64,000 bases of DNA from Paramyrothecium sp. XJ0827 (GCA_020881915.1 JAJFPB010000011.1:1116001-1180000); one strand, 5' to 3'. Positions 1-11,546 are shown, counted from the first letter of the stretch. The notes: generated by a model from the sequence alone, not told the origin. Numbers and translations are program-made.

Positions 1-416
1 AATCTCTACCACGAAGCCATTGGGTGAGTTGGCCATCTATTATAATGTGTTCATATTAGTTTTCTGATGTGTATAGATCCGGAGTCTCCCAGGTTGTGCT
101 GCCGTTATGGATCGACCTTTACAACTTTGCCGCACTCGCCGAGACACTCGGGGTGGGTATTTGGGGCTGCAAGGCTACCAGCCCTTCCTGGACGTCAGAG
201 TGTCTAGCTAGTGCATTTCTCCAAGCTGTGAGCGAGGAGGATGAAGGCAATGCAAGGCGCGAGAAAGCCAAGGAAATTGGCGCCAAGGTCAAGGCTCGAC
301 CCCAGGGTCATGACATTGCTGCGCGGGACATTGCCAAATTGGCGTGCGTTGGCTGTGACAATGTCTGGGTTGAGGACGAGTCTTGCAGGAGAATTACGCA
401 GACCAAAGCACTGTGA
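1..416 (+). CDS. UDP-glycosyltransferase, 3' end only
   Basis: C-terminal end of a fungal UDP-glucosyl/glucuronosyltransferase (GT1-type), which transfers a sugar from a UDP-sugar to a small acceptor. The frame opens at base 1 with NLYHEAIG, is interrupted by a 53-bp intron (24-76, GTGAGT...TAG), and continues GVSQVVLPLWIDLYNFAALA, the typical nucleotide-sugar-binding end of the family. A helical tail with EKAKEIGAKVKARPQGHDIA and AARDIAKLA follows, then a run-out sequence before the stop. Most of the enzyme lies left of the window, so activity cannot be judged. The last ~25 residues (Cys/Trp-containing) are not typical and may be an altered tail. Confidence 0.8.
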
Positions 417-799
417 GAGCCAGCTCTATAATCTAGGATGGACATGCATAGAATCGGTTAGACCTCGAAAGCGCTTCCCACTCGCCGAAACATATAAGCA
501 CAGTAAGTTCCCAAGCCCAGCGCGACTTCAGTCCAGAAATAGATCATACATCAAGCTGGCACTGACAACGAAGGTCTCTCTTGTTCCTCCGAAATTTTGG
601 CCAATTGTTTGTCGATCAGAGTACGCTCGGCTACCTCCCGTCTAAATACATTCCTTGCCAGTGACTATAGAGTCCGGATCAATAGACGTGCTACGAGACC
701 ACATTCATCGTTCGTTGACACGACAACCAAGTCTGTAACTAGACGTATCTAATAAGTAACAAGAGGATCTGCTAGATATGCCTAACCGAATCTTGGGTA
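417..799. other. No gene recognised
   Basis: Short overlapping frames only; nothing family-like on either strand and no repeat structure seen. Confidence 0.5.
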
Positions 800-1060
800 A
801 TGATGCAGACGAAAGCTACGGCGAGCTGCACGACGAAGCTCGGGGCTTATCATCCCGATACGCTCACCAGCATGGCCAACCTAGCGTCGATGTACTGGAG
901 CCAAGATCGATGTACAGAAGCTGTAAACCTGATGAGCCGATGCATCAAGGGACAGGTGGTTAAGCTCGGTGTAGCGCATCCAGCATATTGCAATAATGCT
1001 ATAATATTGGCTCGGTGGAAATCAGAGCTAAGTGTTTCCAATGCTGGTGTATCCTCTTAG
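800..1060 (+). pseudogene. TPR (kinesin-light-chain-like) repeat remnant
   Basis: One frame reads LGAYHPDTLTSMANLASMYW, then a second helix pair with CTEAVNLMSRCIKGQVVKLG and VAHPAY. This is the signature of the TPR_10/TPR_12 repeats at the C-terminus of fungal NB-ARC/TPR and related NLR-type proteins. Only about one and a half repeats survive, with no effector or nucleotide-binding domain next to them. It is most likely debris of a larger gene. A similar scrap lies at 56817-57044. Confidence 0.6.
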
Positions 1061-1341
1061 AAGAGTTAGCTAGAAATAGCGAGAGGACTAGTATACTCCA
1101 AGTGGTAACTTATGTGATAAGATAAGATGTGATTGGCTTGGTAGTGCCATGGTTTGGGTGAACTGGGATCCAGCCAAGCGTTATCGATTGCTTACACAGC
1201 CCCACATCGTTGTCAGTTGCTGCGTCAACACAAGCTACCAGCCGCCTTCTCCGATCCCGCGTTAAGAACTCATCTTGAGGATGCACCGCCATCACCCAAA
1301 CCAATTCAGTTCTACCACGTTGATATAATCAAGTTCGATCT

Positions 1342-3084
1342 ATGGCCCGAGCTCGAAGAAGCCGAAGGTTGACTCATGATGAGTCGTCTTTTGACATCGG
1401 GCGCAACGAGGTGAAAACTGCCGGACCCGTCATGGCGGGCGGACAACGTGATGGACCTGTTGGCAATTTGAAGGATGAAATGTGAGCGCTTAGCGTTTAT
1501 TGAATTTTCGAAAGTACTCACAGAATCCCCAGTTTCACCGTGAAATTGATAAGAGATCACATCGTCGACAAAGCTGTGAGCACGCCGCTAACGTACGGCA
1601 CGGTGTGTCGATGGAACTGACGTCGTTCAGGGCGATCCCAAATTTCTGGTTGAATGGCTAGGATTTGGAAAAAGAAAGGATTGGACATGGGAACCCGAGA
1701 GTAACCTAAGGTATGTTGTTGGTCTTCACTCATTATATCACCCTGCGGTTCCAGTGAAGTAAATAGTGTGGCCGTAAATAAGACAATATCATATTCAATA
1801 TCGTATTGCCTGCACGGTATTTTTATACCGTGCAGTGCAAGCAACACCGGAAACCGTGTAATACAGTGCATGGTCGTTCAAATATCGTATAAATATGATA
1901 TCAAATATAGTGCAAGTACTATGTAATACGAGTAATACGAGGACTCTCCCCATATATGCCTCCAAGATCGCAGGAACAGGTTAGGGATTGATATAATCGA
2001 GGCAATTGAGTGCATAAAGTCCTGGTCGAAGACTCACAACTTGGCTTGGGTTGACGACGTTGCGCTTGTCTTGGATACAGCTATCATTGGAGAAGAGGAA
2101 CAGCAGGGGTCTTCTAACATTATACCTGATATTACGAGCAATAGATAGTATGCAAACAATTCAAACTCATAATGCTCGAATCTGTGGAGTTTTCTTTTGA
2201 CCTCTAGATCTACCTATTTCATTCTCACACCTAAGCAATAGGAGTGACGTTAAATTAGTCAATAATGTAGCTTAAGTAAACCCTTAACATACGCGAGCGA
2301 GGTCTAGGAAAACGTTTTCCCGAGCGTTCTCGTTATCTGGCAATAGTATAATCTTATATGTTGGCTGTGAATGGCTTCATCTTGTTAGGGTCCGTGAGAC
2401 TATCTTGAGCCTCAACCTTACTCAATTTGGTTAGTTTTATGCTTAGGCCATGCGGCTCTTCGCACGCCGTGCGATATGATATTACGATACGATATTGCTT
2501 AAATATAGTGGAATACCGTATGCCGTGCAGTGCACCGAATTCCTAAACAATCCAGTGCAGTGTGGCGTTGAAAAAATATCGTATACCGTATTTTGCACTA
2601 TTTACTTCACTGTGCGGTTCTCTTACTGACGTCTTTCTTGAAGGATATCGGGTGACCAGCTTCTCAACGAATATTATGCCACGATTGGAGGAAGAGATAA
2701 AATATTCCAGAAACCAGACAAAATTCCCAGAGCGAAAAGAACAAGGCGGGCGACGACGAAAAATATCCCACTCACCTCTACGAAGCAGTGGAGTCCTCCT
2801 CCTGGCTCGTGGGAAGAACATATCGAGAGGATTGATGGTTGCGAAGAAGGGGACGATGGAAAGTTGATTGTTTACTTGGTTTGGAAGAACGGCCAGAGAA
2901 CCAAGCATGGGACGCAAGTTATCTATGGGAAGTGTCCGCAGAAGGTATTCCACCTTTCTGCCGCGACTATGAGCTTATCGGTTGGCATGCTAACACAAAA
3001 CAGATGCTGAAGTATTACGAGAAACACATCAAGATCGTAGGGAAGGAAAAAGATGCACTGCAAAAGGTTACGAGCGCCTTTTAG
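1342..3084 (+). CDS. HP1-like heterochromatin protein (chromodomain + chromo shadow domain)
   Basis: Five exons join in frame to 217 aa: 1342-1481, 1524-1575, 1631-1710, 2644-2944, 3004-3084. The chromodomain (about 50-91) includes FTVKLIRDHIVDK, GDPKFLVEWLGF and DWTWEPESNL. Methyl-lysine cage positions are aromatic (F51, W73, F76). A basic hinge (PRAKRTRRATTK) follows. The chromo shadow domain (about 137-206) starts WSPPPGSWEEHIERID and includes GKLIVYLVWKNGQRTKHG and CPQKMLKYYEKHIKIV. HP1 proteins bind methylated H3K9 and dimerise through the shadow domain to hold heterochromatin. The ATG at 1342 is the first that keeps exon 1 open; the N-terminus is basic and not conserved. Intron 3 (1711-2643) would be 64 bp without the hAT derivative and one target duplication. 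Splicing through that insertion is inferred. No frameshift or stop was seen. It could be an extra, diverged HP1 rather than the housekeeping copy. Confidence 0.82.
1752..2612 (+). mobile_element. Non-autonomous hAT element (internal-deletion derivative of hAT-1)
   Basis: 861 bp bounded by 17-bp perfect inverted ends (CAGTGAAGTAAATAGTG) and flanked by a perfect 8-bp target duplication, TGCGGTTC (1744-1751 and 2613-2620). Bases 1752-1958 match the first 207 bp, and 1959-2612 the last 654 bp, of the full hAT at 49568-52927. The missing 2499 bp corresponds to 49775-52273. It retains the last ~60 codons of the transposase as non-expressed sequence. The two copies differ at only a handful of positions, so the insertion is recent. 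It sits in intron 3 of the HP1-like gene in the same orientation. Confidence 0.95.
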
Positions 3085-3530
3085 AGAATTTTGTGACTTT
3101 TCTTTCTTTCAATTGATTTTCCTTCTCTTTACTCTCTGATTTTTCATTCTTTATATCCTCGTTCTCTTTCTTCTGACTTCTAATGTCCTACAGCGCTGGT
3201 GAAGTTATGATATTGCTAATAGGCATCCCACCGTCACAGGATGCATTATCAAAGGACGTCAGGTCATATGGAGAGCCGACTACCTGCATCCTGGAATAAG
3301 TAGCGCATTCCGGACGAACCAGGTCTCGATGTCTTTGCTATTATCGAAGGCGACGGTTTCTCGCCCGCTCGCGTTGGCTTTCAATCTTGGATGCGTTTTT
3401 AATGGCTCGGCGACCCATCTTCTATTGAATGCTTGTGCGTAACAACCTGGTCAGCCATTTTGTTCGTCATGACTGACGTTCTCCTTTTTGATTTTGGTTG
3501 CAAAAGCTCACTTTTGATGAATCCTCGCGT
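3085..3530. other. HP1 3' flank, no gene recognised
   Basis: T/C-rich stretch just after the HP1 stop (3100-3180), probably 3' UTR, then unassigned sequence. No coding frame of note. Confidence 0.4.
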
Positions 3531-4838
3531 CAGGCTTGCAAACAAATAAATCAAATCAAATCGGGGACCTGATTTGATTTGATTTGATTTGATTTGGATC
3601 GATTTGGATCTTATTTGGATCTTATTTGGATATCTGGATAACCCCACTTTTCTCCCAAGACGATATACATTGAGCAGCTCCTATGAGATCCGCTTTGAGA
3701 CGCCCTCTCTGAGCCGTGACCATTTACCCGGCGAGGCTGAATATCCGCTCGGGCTCGGATGACATGGCCGGGACTGAAAAGAGATCAATTGCCATCCGCG
3801 ACAGACGTGGATACTGGCGCCTTCGGAGAAGCCAGTATTGAATCGGGTCATCCACTAAACAATCGCCTGGATCGGTTGTGGCCACCCACTCTGCATACTC
3901 ATCGCGCATGGCAGACGTCGAAGGCGCAGGCTGAGTACTGAGCTTCCTGATCGAGGCCATAAAGTCATCCAGGTCCGTTGTCTTCCTTGCAATAGTCGGC
4001 TGTTCCGGTAGCGCATCCTGCTCGACGGAGAGGTTTCGATACTCCTCCCATAGCTCTTGCACTGCTGTCTTTCCTCTGATTAACCAGCCCGGATGGTCAG
4101 CCCACTGCGACTCGACAGTCGATCAGCGAAATGCGGGATGGAGGACAAGCGCCGCGAGGTAGGCAGGGCTATCCTCGGTAAGGGTGTAGTATTGGTCCAG
4201 TTTCACCCAGCCGAGGTTGCAGCCAATCCGTAGGTACGGTTCCTCGTTTCGTTCATGTTGTAACTTAGCCTCTTCCAGATGCTTCAAAAGCCACTCCATC
4301 GTTAGTAGAACCTCCCAAATCGCGCCAAATTTGCCTTCTTGAGGTCGGCCTTCCAGGCGCTAAGTCGTAATCTTTAATGGTTTTAGGATCGCCAGGTACT
4401 CTACAATTATTGACCAGTCCTCAGCGGCCATCTTATCGTCAACAATCGCAGGTTTCTTGCGGTTCTTCTTCGGCAACGGTTTTATCCCGTTCTATGTCCT
4501 CCTGGCCACGTGCTGGTTCCATTCTGTTACCTCCGCTTGAACCAGAGAATCGAGTGCGTTCCGAAGCAGGTAGCCCCGCTCCATCATGGCCTCAGACGAG
4601 TTCCAGCGAGTAGCGTTGTCGGTGATGATGTCGTAGGTTGTTTTGTCCTCGAGGCTTAAGGCGGTATTCTCAATAGACTTGGAGCTTGTGCAGCTTCTCA
4701 ATGCGCTGACCAGACTTTTGCACCCAGTGAATAATATTGTGCAGTTTGCCTATGGGACCATTTGATCTCCAGAGTTGGACCTCATCTTGGATTTCCTTGT
4801 CGACTTGACAATCCTCTTCAAATGCGTCGACGTCCGTG
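3531..4838 (-). pseudogene. hAT transposase remnant (hAT-4), 3' half
   Basis: Minus-strand decayed hAT transposase. From the 5' side it shows EIQDEVQLWRSNGPIGKLHN, a degraded middle with GCNLGWVKLDQYYTLTED and SPAYLAALVLHP, and the C-terminal dimerisation region (YWLLRRRQYPRLSRMAIDLF, MSSEPERIFSLAG). A TAA follows directly where the family has a Lys (AGKM), so the frame is cut before the last helix. A CAGGCTTGCAAAC sequence at 3531 could be its terminal inverted repeat, next to a TTTGATTTGAT array (3570-3600). The 5' half is missing: the next hAT begins exactly where homology stops. Confidence 0.75.
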
Positions 4839-7800
4839 CAGAGTGCGTAATCAACCAACTACTTCCAATCGTTGGAGCCGTTGGATCCTCCAACTGTGGG
4901 TCCAACTCAACTGAGATCTCGCTCCCCGTGCTTGGCAACCAACCAATTCAGAAGTCCAGTTGATTGGGTTTGGATCCAACCGGTTCCAACTCGTTCCCAG
5001 TGTCCGAGGGTCATGTGAGGCCCGGGCGCCGTAACTTTGACCCCACCTTCAACTTCCCAGTTTGGCTTTTCGTAGCATCATCTTGAGCCAAACGAAACAA
5101 ACCCTTTCTCGCCTCTCCCACCCGCGCCAGCTTCGCGCTCTTCTCGCGCCAGCCTGGCGTCTGATTATAATTCATTCTTGAGCTTATCATTCAGCTTCTC
5201 CACGGAAGGCTGAACGGTGGGGCCTTGGAAGTTAAGCCTCCGCGTGAAGGCCTGTGGGGGATCTATAAAGTCGCTAGTACATGCGTCCAGTGAAACATTT
5301 TGACTTGTGTGTAGGTACAGCGGCCTGTCACCCCACATTCATCATGTCACAGTGGTCGATGTTCACTGTCATGCACACGGCATTCTGGACTACGAAACGA
5401 TACCTTGGAAACATATCTCTAACCATGATAGAATTGATACCAGAAGAAAGCTTTCAGCAAAAGAAATTCAGTGAGTATACTTTAACTGTATGAATGTTAT
5501 TTCACGTAGAGACTGACGTGTTTATTAGGATTTCAGCAATTTCGTTCAGGAGCAAGATACGTCGGACAGTCTACCCTATACACGCTAGATAAGAGCTACC
5601 GTACAGGCCGCCTATTTATTATGGTGGGGCTGGTATCTCTTAACTCCACAGCTTAGGCTTCGCCGCTGAGATAACATACTCTTTACTATCTCTCATGTTG
5701 CAAGATACATCCGGTACCGTAGATTATATAGTGCCGTGGCTGTGCCTGCTAACATGCCTTAGCACCACATCAGAGCTTCGCGATTTGCACACGGCGCGTC
5801 GGATCGCGTGGCGGTTTCTCAACGCGTTAATTGTCCCTGCAGACGGCCTGGAAAGGCTGCGCTGTCGTGCCCGATAAAATGGAGGCAAAGGACGTTGGCC
5901 TCTGGTCGTCAAATGTTGCAGTACGTCGCCGCTGAAGGAAGCCATACTATTCCTTCGCTGACAGACTCCAGCAGTCTAGCTTCCCAGCCAACACGATGGA
6001 TATCGATTCCCAGGACATTTTCTTGGGCCAAGTAGGATCTGAAACGTCCTTGACCCTACATTCGTCTCCCTGCCCGTCGAGGCTCTCTACTCAGTCCTCA
6101 TTCTTGTCAGGTTCAACGCCGCAGACCCCGCCGAGGAAGATATTTAACCTGGATGAGAATCCTACGCCTGGCGAGATAGCCACGTTCCCGTTCGAGCTCT
6201 TCAACGACGAGCTTCGGGCAGGCACGCCTCCGAGGACTAATGGCGCAAAGGTTGCCTGGTGGTGGGTGAAAGGGGTTCCGTATGAGGCTCAAGGGTAACA
6301 GCAAGAAGCTTCGATGGGTATGCCGTCTGTGCGTGAGGAAGAGGTGCCGGACGGTCTCGCACTTCTCGTACGAATCTAACGGCAGTGCCAATATTATCAA
6401 GCACCTGCGAGATATTCATGGGATCAAGGTAAGCAATAAGCAGCTCCTCATTCTTTTACTCCAACTCAATCTTGCAGGACCCAGGAAGGAAAGACGTGAC
6501 GCCGCCCAGCCGCACTAAGTCTCTGACAGAACACTTTGGAGTGACTGCAGCCCCAGCCGACCAGCGTATCTTTTCTACCATTCTTGGGAGGCTCAAACTC
6601 GGCGCATTCGAAGAGCTTCTCGTCGACTGGATAACACACGATAATCTTCCTTTCCGACTAATCGAGAGTGAGCGTCTCCGCCGCCTCATTGAGTTTGTCA
6701 ACCCCGATGTACAAAGACAAGATACCATCTTCCGCGGTTCTTCGGTCTCGACTGCGATCGATCTACAATGGGCGAAAGGAGCTGTAACGGAACATCTAAA
6801 AACTGCTCGTGGCAAGATTCACATCACATTTGATGGCTGGACGTCTCGCAATCAGCTCTCGTTGCTTGGAGTCAACTGCTTCTTTGTTGACGAACAATGG
6901 CGGCACCGGAAACTGCTTCTCGCCCTTCCAGCCGTATCCGGACGCCATACTGGCGATAGCTTAGCCAACGAAGTGGCTGACGTCTTGGCAGAGTGGGATC
7001 TTGGAGGCGACCGGCTTGGGTATATGGTCCTTGATAATGCCAGCAATAACGACACGGCAATGGTGGCTCTCGGCAACGAATTCGAGTTTGACCCAGACGA
7101 ACACCGTCTCCGCTGTCTGGGCCACGTCATTAACCTCGCCGTCAAGCAGCTGATATTCGGCAAGGCGGCGGACGCAATGGAGCATACAGGCAGCAACGAA
7201 CTGGACTCCGAATACGATTTCGACTCTCTACCGGCCGATAAGCTTATGCAATGGCGGAGGAGGGGCCCAATTGGTCGACTTCACAATCTCAACGCCGCTG
7301 TCTTGAACTCGCCACAACACTTAGAGTGCCTCTTGAAGTGGCAAGAAGAAGATCTCAAAAGCGGTGTCCTTGAACTCGTCGATCCTGAGACTAGGAAGAA
7401 GCGAGTGCCGCTCAGACCTATCGCTGACAACGAGACCCGCTGGAACTCTCGCCACCGTATGATGGTCCGCGCTCTGCTTCTCCGTAGATACTTCAATCGG
7501 ATTGTCGACAAGGCAGAAAGGGCGTGGGGAAGGAGCAAGAGAAAGTCAACGAAGCCTTCTATAATTGACGACGAGCTGTCAGAAGAGGACTGGGACGTGG
7601 TTGAGGTTTTAATTCAAGTCTTGCGGCCGTTTGATGAGATCTCCGTTCGTCTACAAGGCAACCCGAAGACTAGCGAGGATAACTATGTTACCACCGGCTC
7701 CTTTTGGGAGTATTTCCCCTCCTTTGAGTATCTCTTAACGCATTTAGAGGAGCTCAAGCAGAGTCATGACCTCCTTGAGGGCTTGGGAAAGGACAGCGCT

Positions 7801-8637
7801 GATATGGTTGCTACCCATATCAACCTTGCGTGGATGAAGCTTAACGAGTACTACGATAAACTCTGGCCTGTTGCGTATATCGGTGCTGTAGTGCTTCACC
7901 CTTGCTTTGGGTGGCCGGCGCTGCAATACCACTGGGAAGGACATGCGGATGCGACGCAGTGGGAAGAAGATTACTCGACAAGACTCAAGAAGATGTGGAA
8001 GGAGGAGTATGCTACTCGCGTGGTTCCTGGCTTAGCGATGCTGTCGACAGCGAGCAGCCGAAGGGCGCTCTCTGGATATGACGCGTTCCTGGCACAGTCG
8101 CTCGGCAAACGCAAAAGGGCGCATCCAGATGACAGAGCGGGATATCCTTCGCAACGGCGCCCAGCGCTTGACGAGTACGAACGTTATATCCAGACGTTTA
8201 CCCCAGCCGACGACAAATGCCAATTCAGCCCTCTTTCTTGGTGGAAAGAGCACGAAATGGAGTATCCGAACCTCTCTCGAATGGCCTCTGACTTGCTGTC
8301 TATCCCTACAATGTCAGCAGAGACTGAAAGGTCGTTCAGTAGCGCGGGCAAGATGGTATCACCTTTACGAACTCGTCTTGATCGACACACTATTGGGATG
8401 GCGCAGAGTATGCGGTCATGGAGCAGGGAGGGTATTGTCCTACCCTCATGGCAGTGATGAGTGGGATCGGCGTTAAGACGTGAAGATCGGAGATATCCGT
8501 TGGTCCGAAACAACCAACTGCAATCCAACTGAGAGCAGCCTCGTCCAACGTCAATCCAACTGAAATATACTTGGCCGGATGTCAATCCAACTGCGAGGAG
8601 GTACCAGTTGAGTTGAATTGGTTGATTACGCACTCTG
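4839..8637 (+). mobile_element. hAT transposon (hAT-3), near complete
   Basis: 3.8-kb element with about 20-bp terminal inverted repeats, CAGAGTGCGTAATCAACCAA at 4839 and its complement ending at 8637. It contains one long transposase gene on the plus strand and about 1.1 kb of leader without a recognisable gene. The 8-bp flanks (CGTCCGTG and CGTTTAAT) do not match, so a target duplication cannot be shown. The left end lies inside the hAT-4 remnant. The right flank is not hAT-4 sequence, which suggests a deletion after insertion. Confidence 0.82.
5996..8457 (+). CDS. hAT-3 transposase (one apparent frameshift near 6297)
   Basis: hAT-family DNA transposase, which cuts and moves the element. 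First segment 5996-6296: acidic/Ser-rich N-terminus then KVAWWWVKGVPYEAQG. A one-base shift at about 6297 leads into the BED-type zinc finger (CRLC ... HLRDIH). A 49-bp intron (6429-6477, GTAAGC...GCAG) joins this to the 660-codon main exon. That exon has ITFDGWTSRNQLSLLG (first catalytic Asp), LDNASNNDTAM (second), RCLGHVINLA, NETRWNSRHRMM, and the dimerisation domain (SRMASDLLSIPTMSAETERS). The main exon has no internal stop. The single-base shift, if real, would inactivate the zinc finger join; a sequencing error or unusual splicing is possible. Confidence 0.82.
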
Positions 8638-10649
8638 CGTTTAATAGGGGTCTTTTTGGCCTTTTTTTGTAATTGAATAGCTAGCTATGTGAGGCTACAT
8701 ACAACGCATATGTATGTGTTGGTGAGAGCCTCAAATCTCAATCAGGCTTCCGAATCGAGTGTGGTGTTGTTGAACTTACGTAATTTTCACGGGGCCCCGC
8801 GTAGGATAAAATCACGGGGCCCCGTGACTGTATCCTTCGCCGACATACCATGACTCTTGAGCGTGTTTGACGTGTTACTTGATTGAGGTTGATGTCTAGA
8901 ATAATGCAAAGTACAGTAAAGACTTAAAAACTACCCAATCAGGTCCTTTCCGGCTGTTCATCGGCAGTGTCAATCGTAGGGAAATCATTGATAACAAAAT
9001 GGTGAACAGTCTCATCACCATTCACCTGTTCTTTGTGTCCTTTATCGGGGTTCGGGTCATCTCCTTGTTTATGATCGTTGGGATCTTCCCTGGCGGCGTG
9101 CTCGCTGTTGTCCCTGTGAGCTTCAGACATTATCGGCAGATATAATGGTGGGCAGAGTACAGCCTAACCGTGGAACAGGGCGGTTCTTGACCTGATCACG
9201 GCCGGCCACGAAATCGCTTCAGCTGCTGTTTCTCGACTGCTGGAGACTGGGTGGATGCTTGAGTAAAAGCTCTGAGCCTCGGAACTGTAGCAGAGCAGAC
9301 TTACAAGCAATCTGATGAGTGTGGACGTATGGTGGCAGTAGTGGCTACAGGTAACAATGCCGGGCACGATAGCATGGCTTGATATTGATGGAGGAAATTA
9401 CACATTCTTATACCTGCTTACCTGGAACATACAAAGCCATCAATCTCCGCTGCATGGATGTGGACGTGGGGGACAGCATCATGGTAGCTGGTCAATGGCA
9501 GCAACTGCTCGGAGGCCATGGTCACATCTGCATGAAACGATTCATGAATTAGCCGGCATATACGGTTATCATCATCTTCGACAGGGGTTGGTCGCATACG
9601 GCTCGACCAGCCATCGCTCACTCAACCAAGCCAACACGGCGCTATCTCTCGTACAGAAACCGGGTTCATGAACGAGCCTGTCACGGCCACGCACCAGGAT
9701 GCGTAGGATATTGGATCCTTTGACAAGTAGACATAGATGTCTTCATTAGTACCTATGTAAACGTGCCGTCAAGGTGAAGTTTGGTGTACATACGGGCAAT
9801 CCTTGAGTTGGAGACAGCATGGTCGAAATTGATCGATTATTGGCCAATCCGTTTGCGAGAATGCAACCCGACAACGAGTATTAGAGATGGCCGCATAGAT
9901 CTGGATTGTATTGAAATGTTTTATTGCTTTGTTGACTCCTAACCCTTATTCTCAAACGAAGCACCTCGGGTTGTCTGTTTTCCTTTCCTTGCCTATATAT
10001 TATCGTATCTCTCTCGTATTCTAATCCCATGATCTCTGAAGGCATTTGCAGGCAGCTATTGCATTTGGTTAACATCAACATTGACCCATTGTACTCCACC
10101 TCAGGCAATCACAAGATGGATCAAGGAAACACACAGTGTTTTGTGCCTCAATTAAAGTATACAGCGACGATGCCACCAAGGCCGGTTCGGCATATGCCCC
10201 TATACCTTCCGAATCTGTCCCGGCCATCCCTTTCGGCACTCCGTTGGCCCCCATGTGTAAATACCCAGATGCCATCGAAGTGTGGATTATGATAAGTATG
10301 CGCCACTGCGGATTGCGGATGCATTCCTAGTGGACTCCTCAGAACTCCCGATAGCCATGCACCTTTTATTACGGTGGGTCCACAAGGCATACTCTCGGCG
10401 AATAAGTCTGCTATAGCTCCTTCCAGGCGCGTGGTTTGGTCAAGAGAGCTAGAAAAAACTTAGTAGTCACGGCTAGATAGAATAGCCATAGATCGCGCCT
10501 TTGCCTACACACCAAGTCGTCTGAATCACCTTGCCCGCACCCCACCCACCTCCAATGAAAGCTAGAAGGTACCCAAAGAAGACAGAGACACGCATCGTAA
10601 TAAGATTTTCGTTGCTCGGGCCGATCAATGATGTGCTTCTATGATCACA
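8638..10649. other. No gene recognised (2 kb)
   Basis: Only short frames. A 63-residue hydrophilic minus-strand frame at 8939-9130 starts with ATG and is rich in Asp/Glu/His; it could be a small exon but resembles nothing I know. A GC-rich palindrome pair lies at 8788-8826. Confidence 0.4.
8788..8826. repeat. Pair of GC-rich palindromes
   Basis: CACGGGGCCCCG at 8788-8799 and CACGGGGCCCCGTG at 8813-8826, a perfect 14-bp palindrome. They are direct repeats 25 bp apart and also self-complementary, so they can pair with each other or fold singly. Could be a binding site or a transposon-end relic. Confidence 0.6.
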
Positions 10650-11546
10650 TCATTTGGACTTGTGGCGGCTGGAAATGGGGCAAGTTCCGATAACAATGCA
10701 ATAAAGAGCATATGATTGGGGAAACGTGCAGGCTGAAGTTGGTCTTCGACACCGAAAGCGAATGATCCTGGAGGGCGCTGCTTCGGCGGATATTTGCGGG
10801 ACTACCATAGTAGATAGTTGGGTATCGAAAACATCGTAATTGAGGTAGATGATGATAACGTCGCTCATCGTCCTATTTGCGCTGTCCACTGTAAATATCG
10901 CGCCAGTCGAGTGTTTGAAACCGCCAAGGAGGAATTGATTGATGCTATGGTGCACCAATCTTACAGTCGGCTCTTCTACGTCGACAGCAATGAGGCTTCA
11001 GCAGCAGGCCAACGCCGAATATACATCGCTGGGGAGCTGGGTCGGGTTCCAGACGGCATCGCCTGGAACTACGCTCAAGGCTTCTCGAAGTTCCTCCGTC
11101 GTCAATGGCCGGTGAGCTACGGTAACAAGCTCAAATATCCGCGTCTGATAATGCTTTCCTAACTATCCTGATATCTGCAGAATACGAGAAAACGTTTCTG
11201 GAAGATCTTTTGGGAGGTCCTTCAGGGTCAGGCAAATGGCTTCATCTGTCTTCGCGGCGCACAAGGATTCTATCTGAAGAGCCACCCAGAGGAACATTCC
11301 CTGAGCACCCTGCAGCAGGGCGTCCTCTATTTCAAGGATAAGCGCAGGGCTCCCTATCGTCAGCTTTCTGGATTCTATGAGTCTCTCCAATTCTGTACTG
11401 ATTCTTCTGGAAAATGCACTTCTTGTGACTGGAAACACATTGTTGTAATAGCCGGGCGGGTAGTACCCAAGAATAGTAGCTAACAGCAGTAACCATCCTG
11501 AGTAGGTCCAAAGGCGCACATAGAGTGGATTGGAAGGAAAAGCCAA
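10650..11546 (-). pseudogene. NACHT/NLR-type receptor remnant
   Basis: One minus-strand frame, interrupted by a TAG (about 11164) and a TGA (about 11000), reads as the region following the NACHT domain of fungal NOD-like receptors. Visible segments are LLQGAQGMFLWVALQIESLC, LKDLPKDLPETFSRILQ, IFELVTVAHRPLTTEELREA, LSVVPGDAVWNP, VRLVHHSINQFLLGGF and VFDTQLSTMVVP. These match the winged-helix/linker before ankyrin or TPR repeats. The P-loop and the N-terminal effector domain are absent, and no C-terminal repeat follows. The stops are G-to-T or similar changes rather than classic RIP C-to-T, so ordinary decay is likely. Confidence 0.78.

Noticed and set aside
10818..11162. 114-residue plus-strand frame (VIEVDDDNVAHRPICAVHCK)
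   Set aside because: It is antisense to the NLR remnant, which reads through this interval on the minus strand with recognisable family segments.
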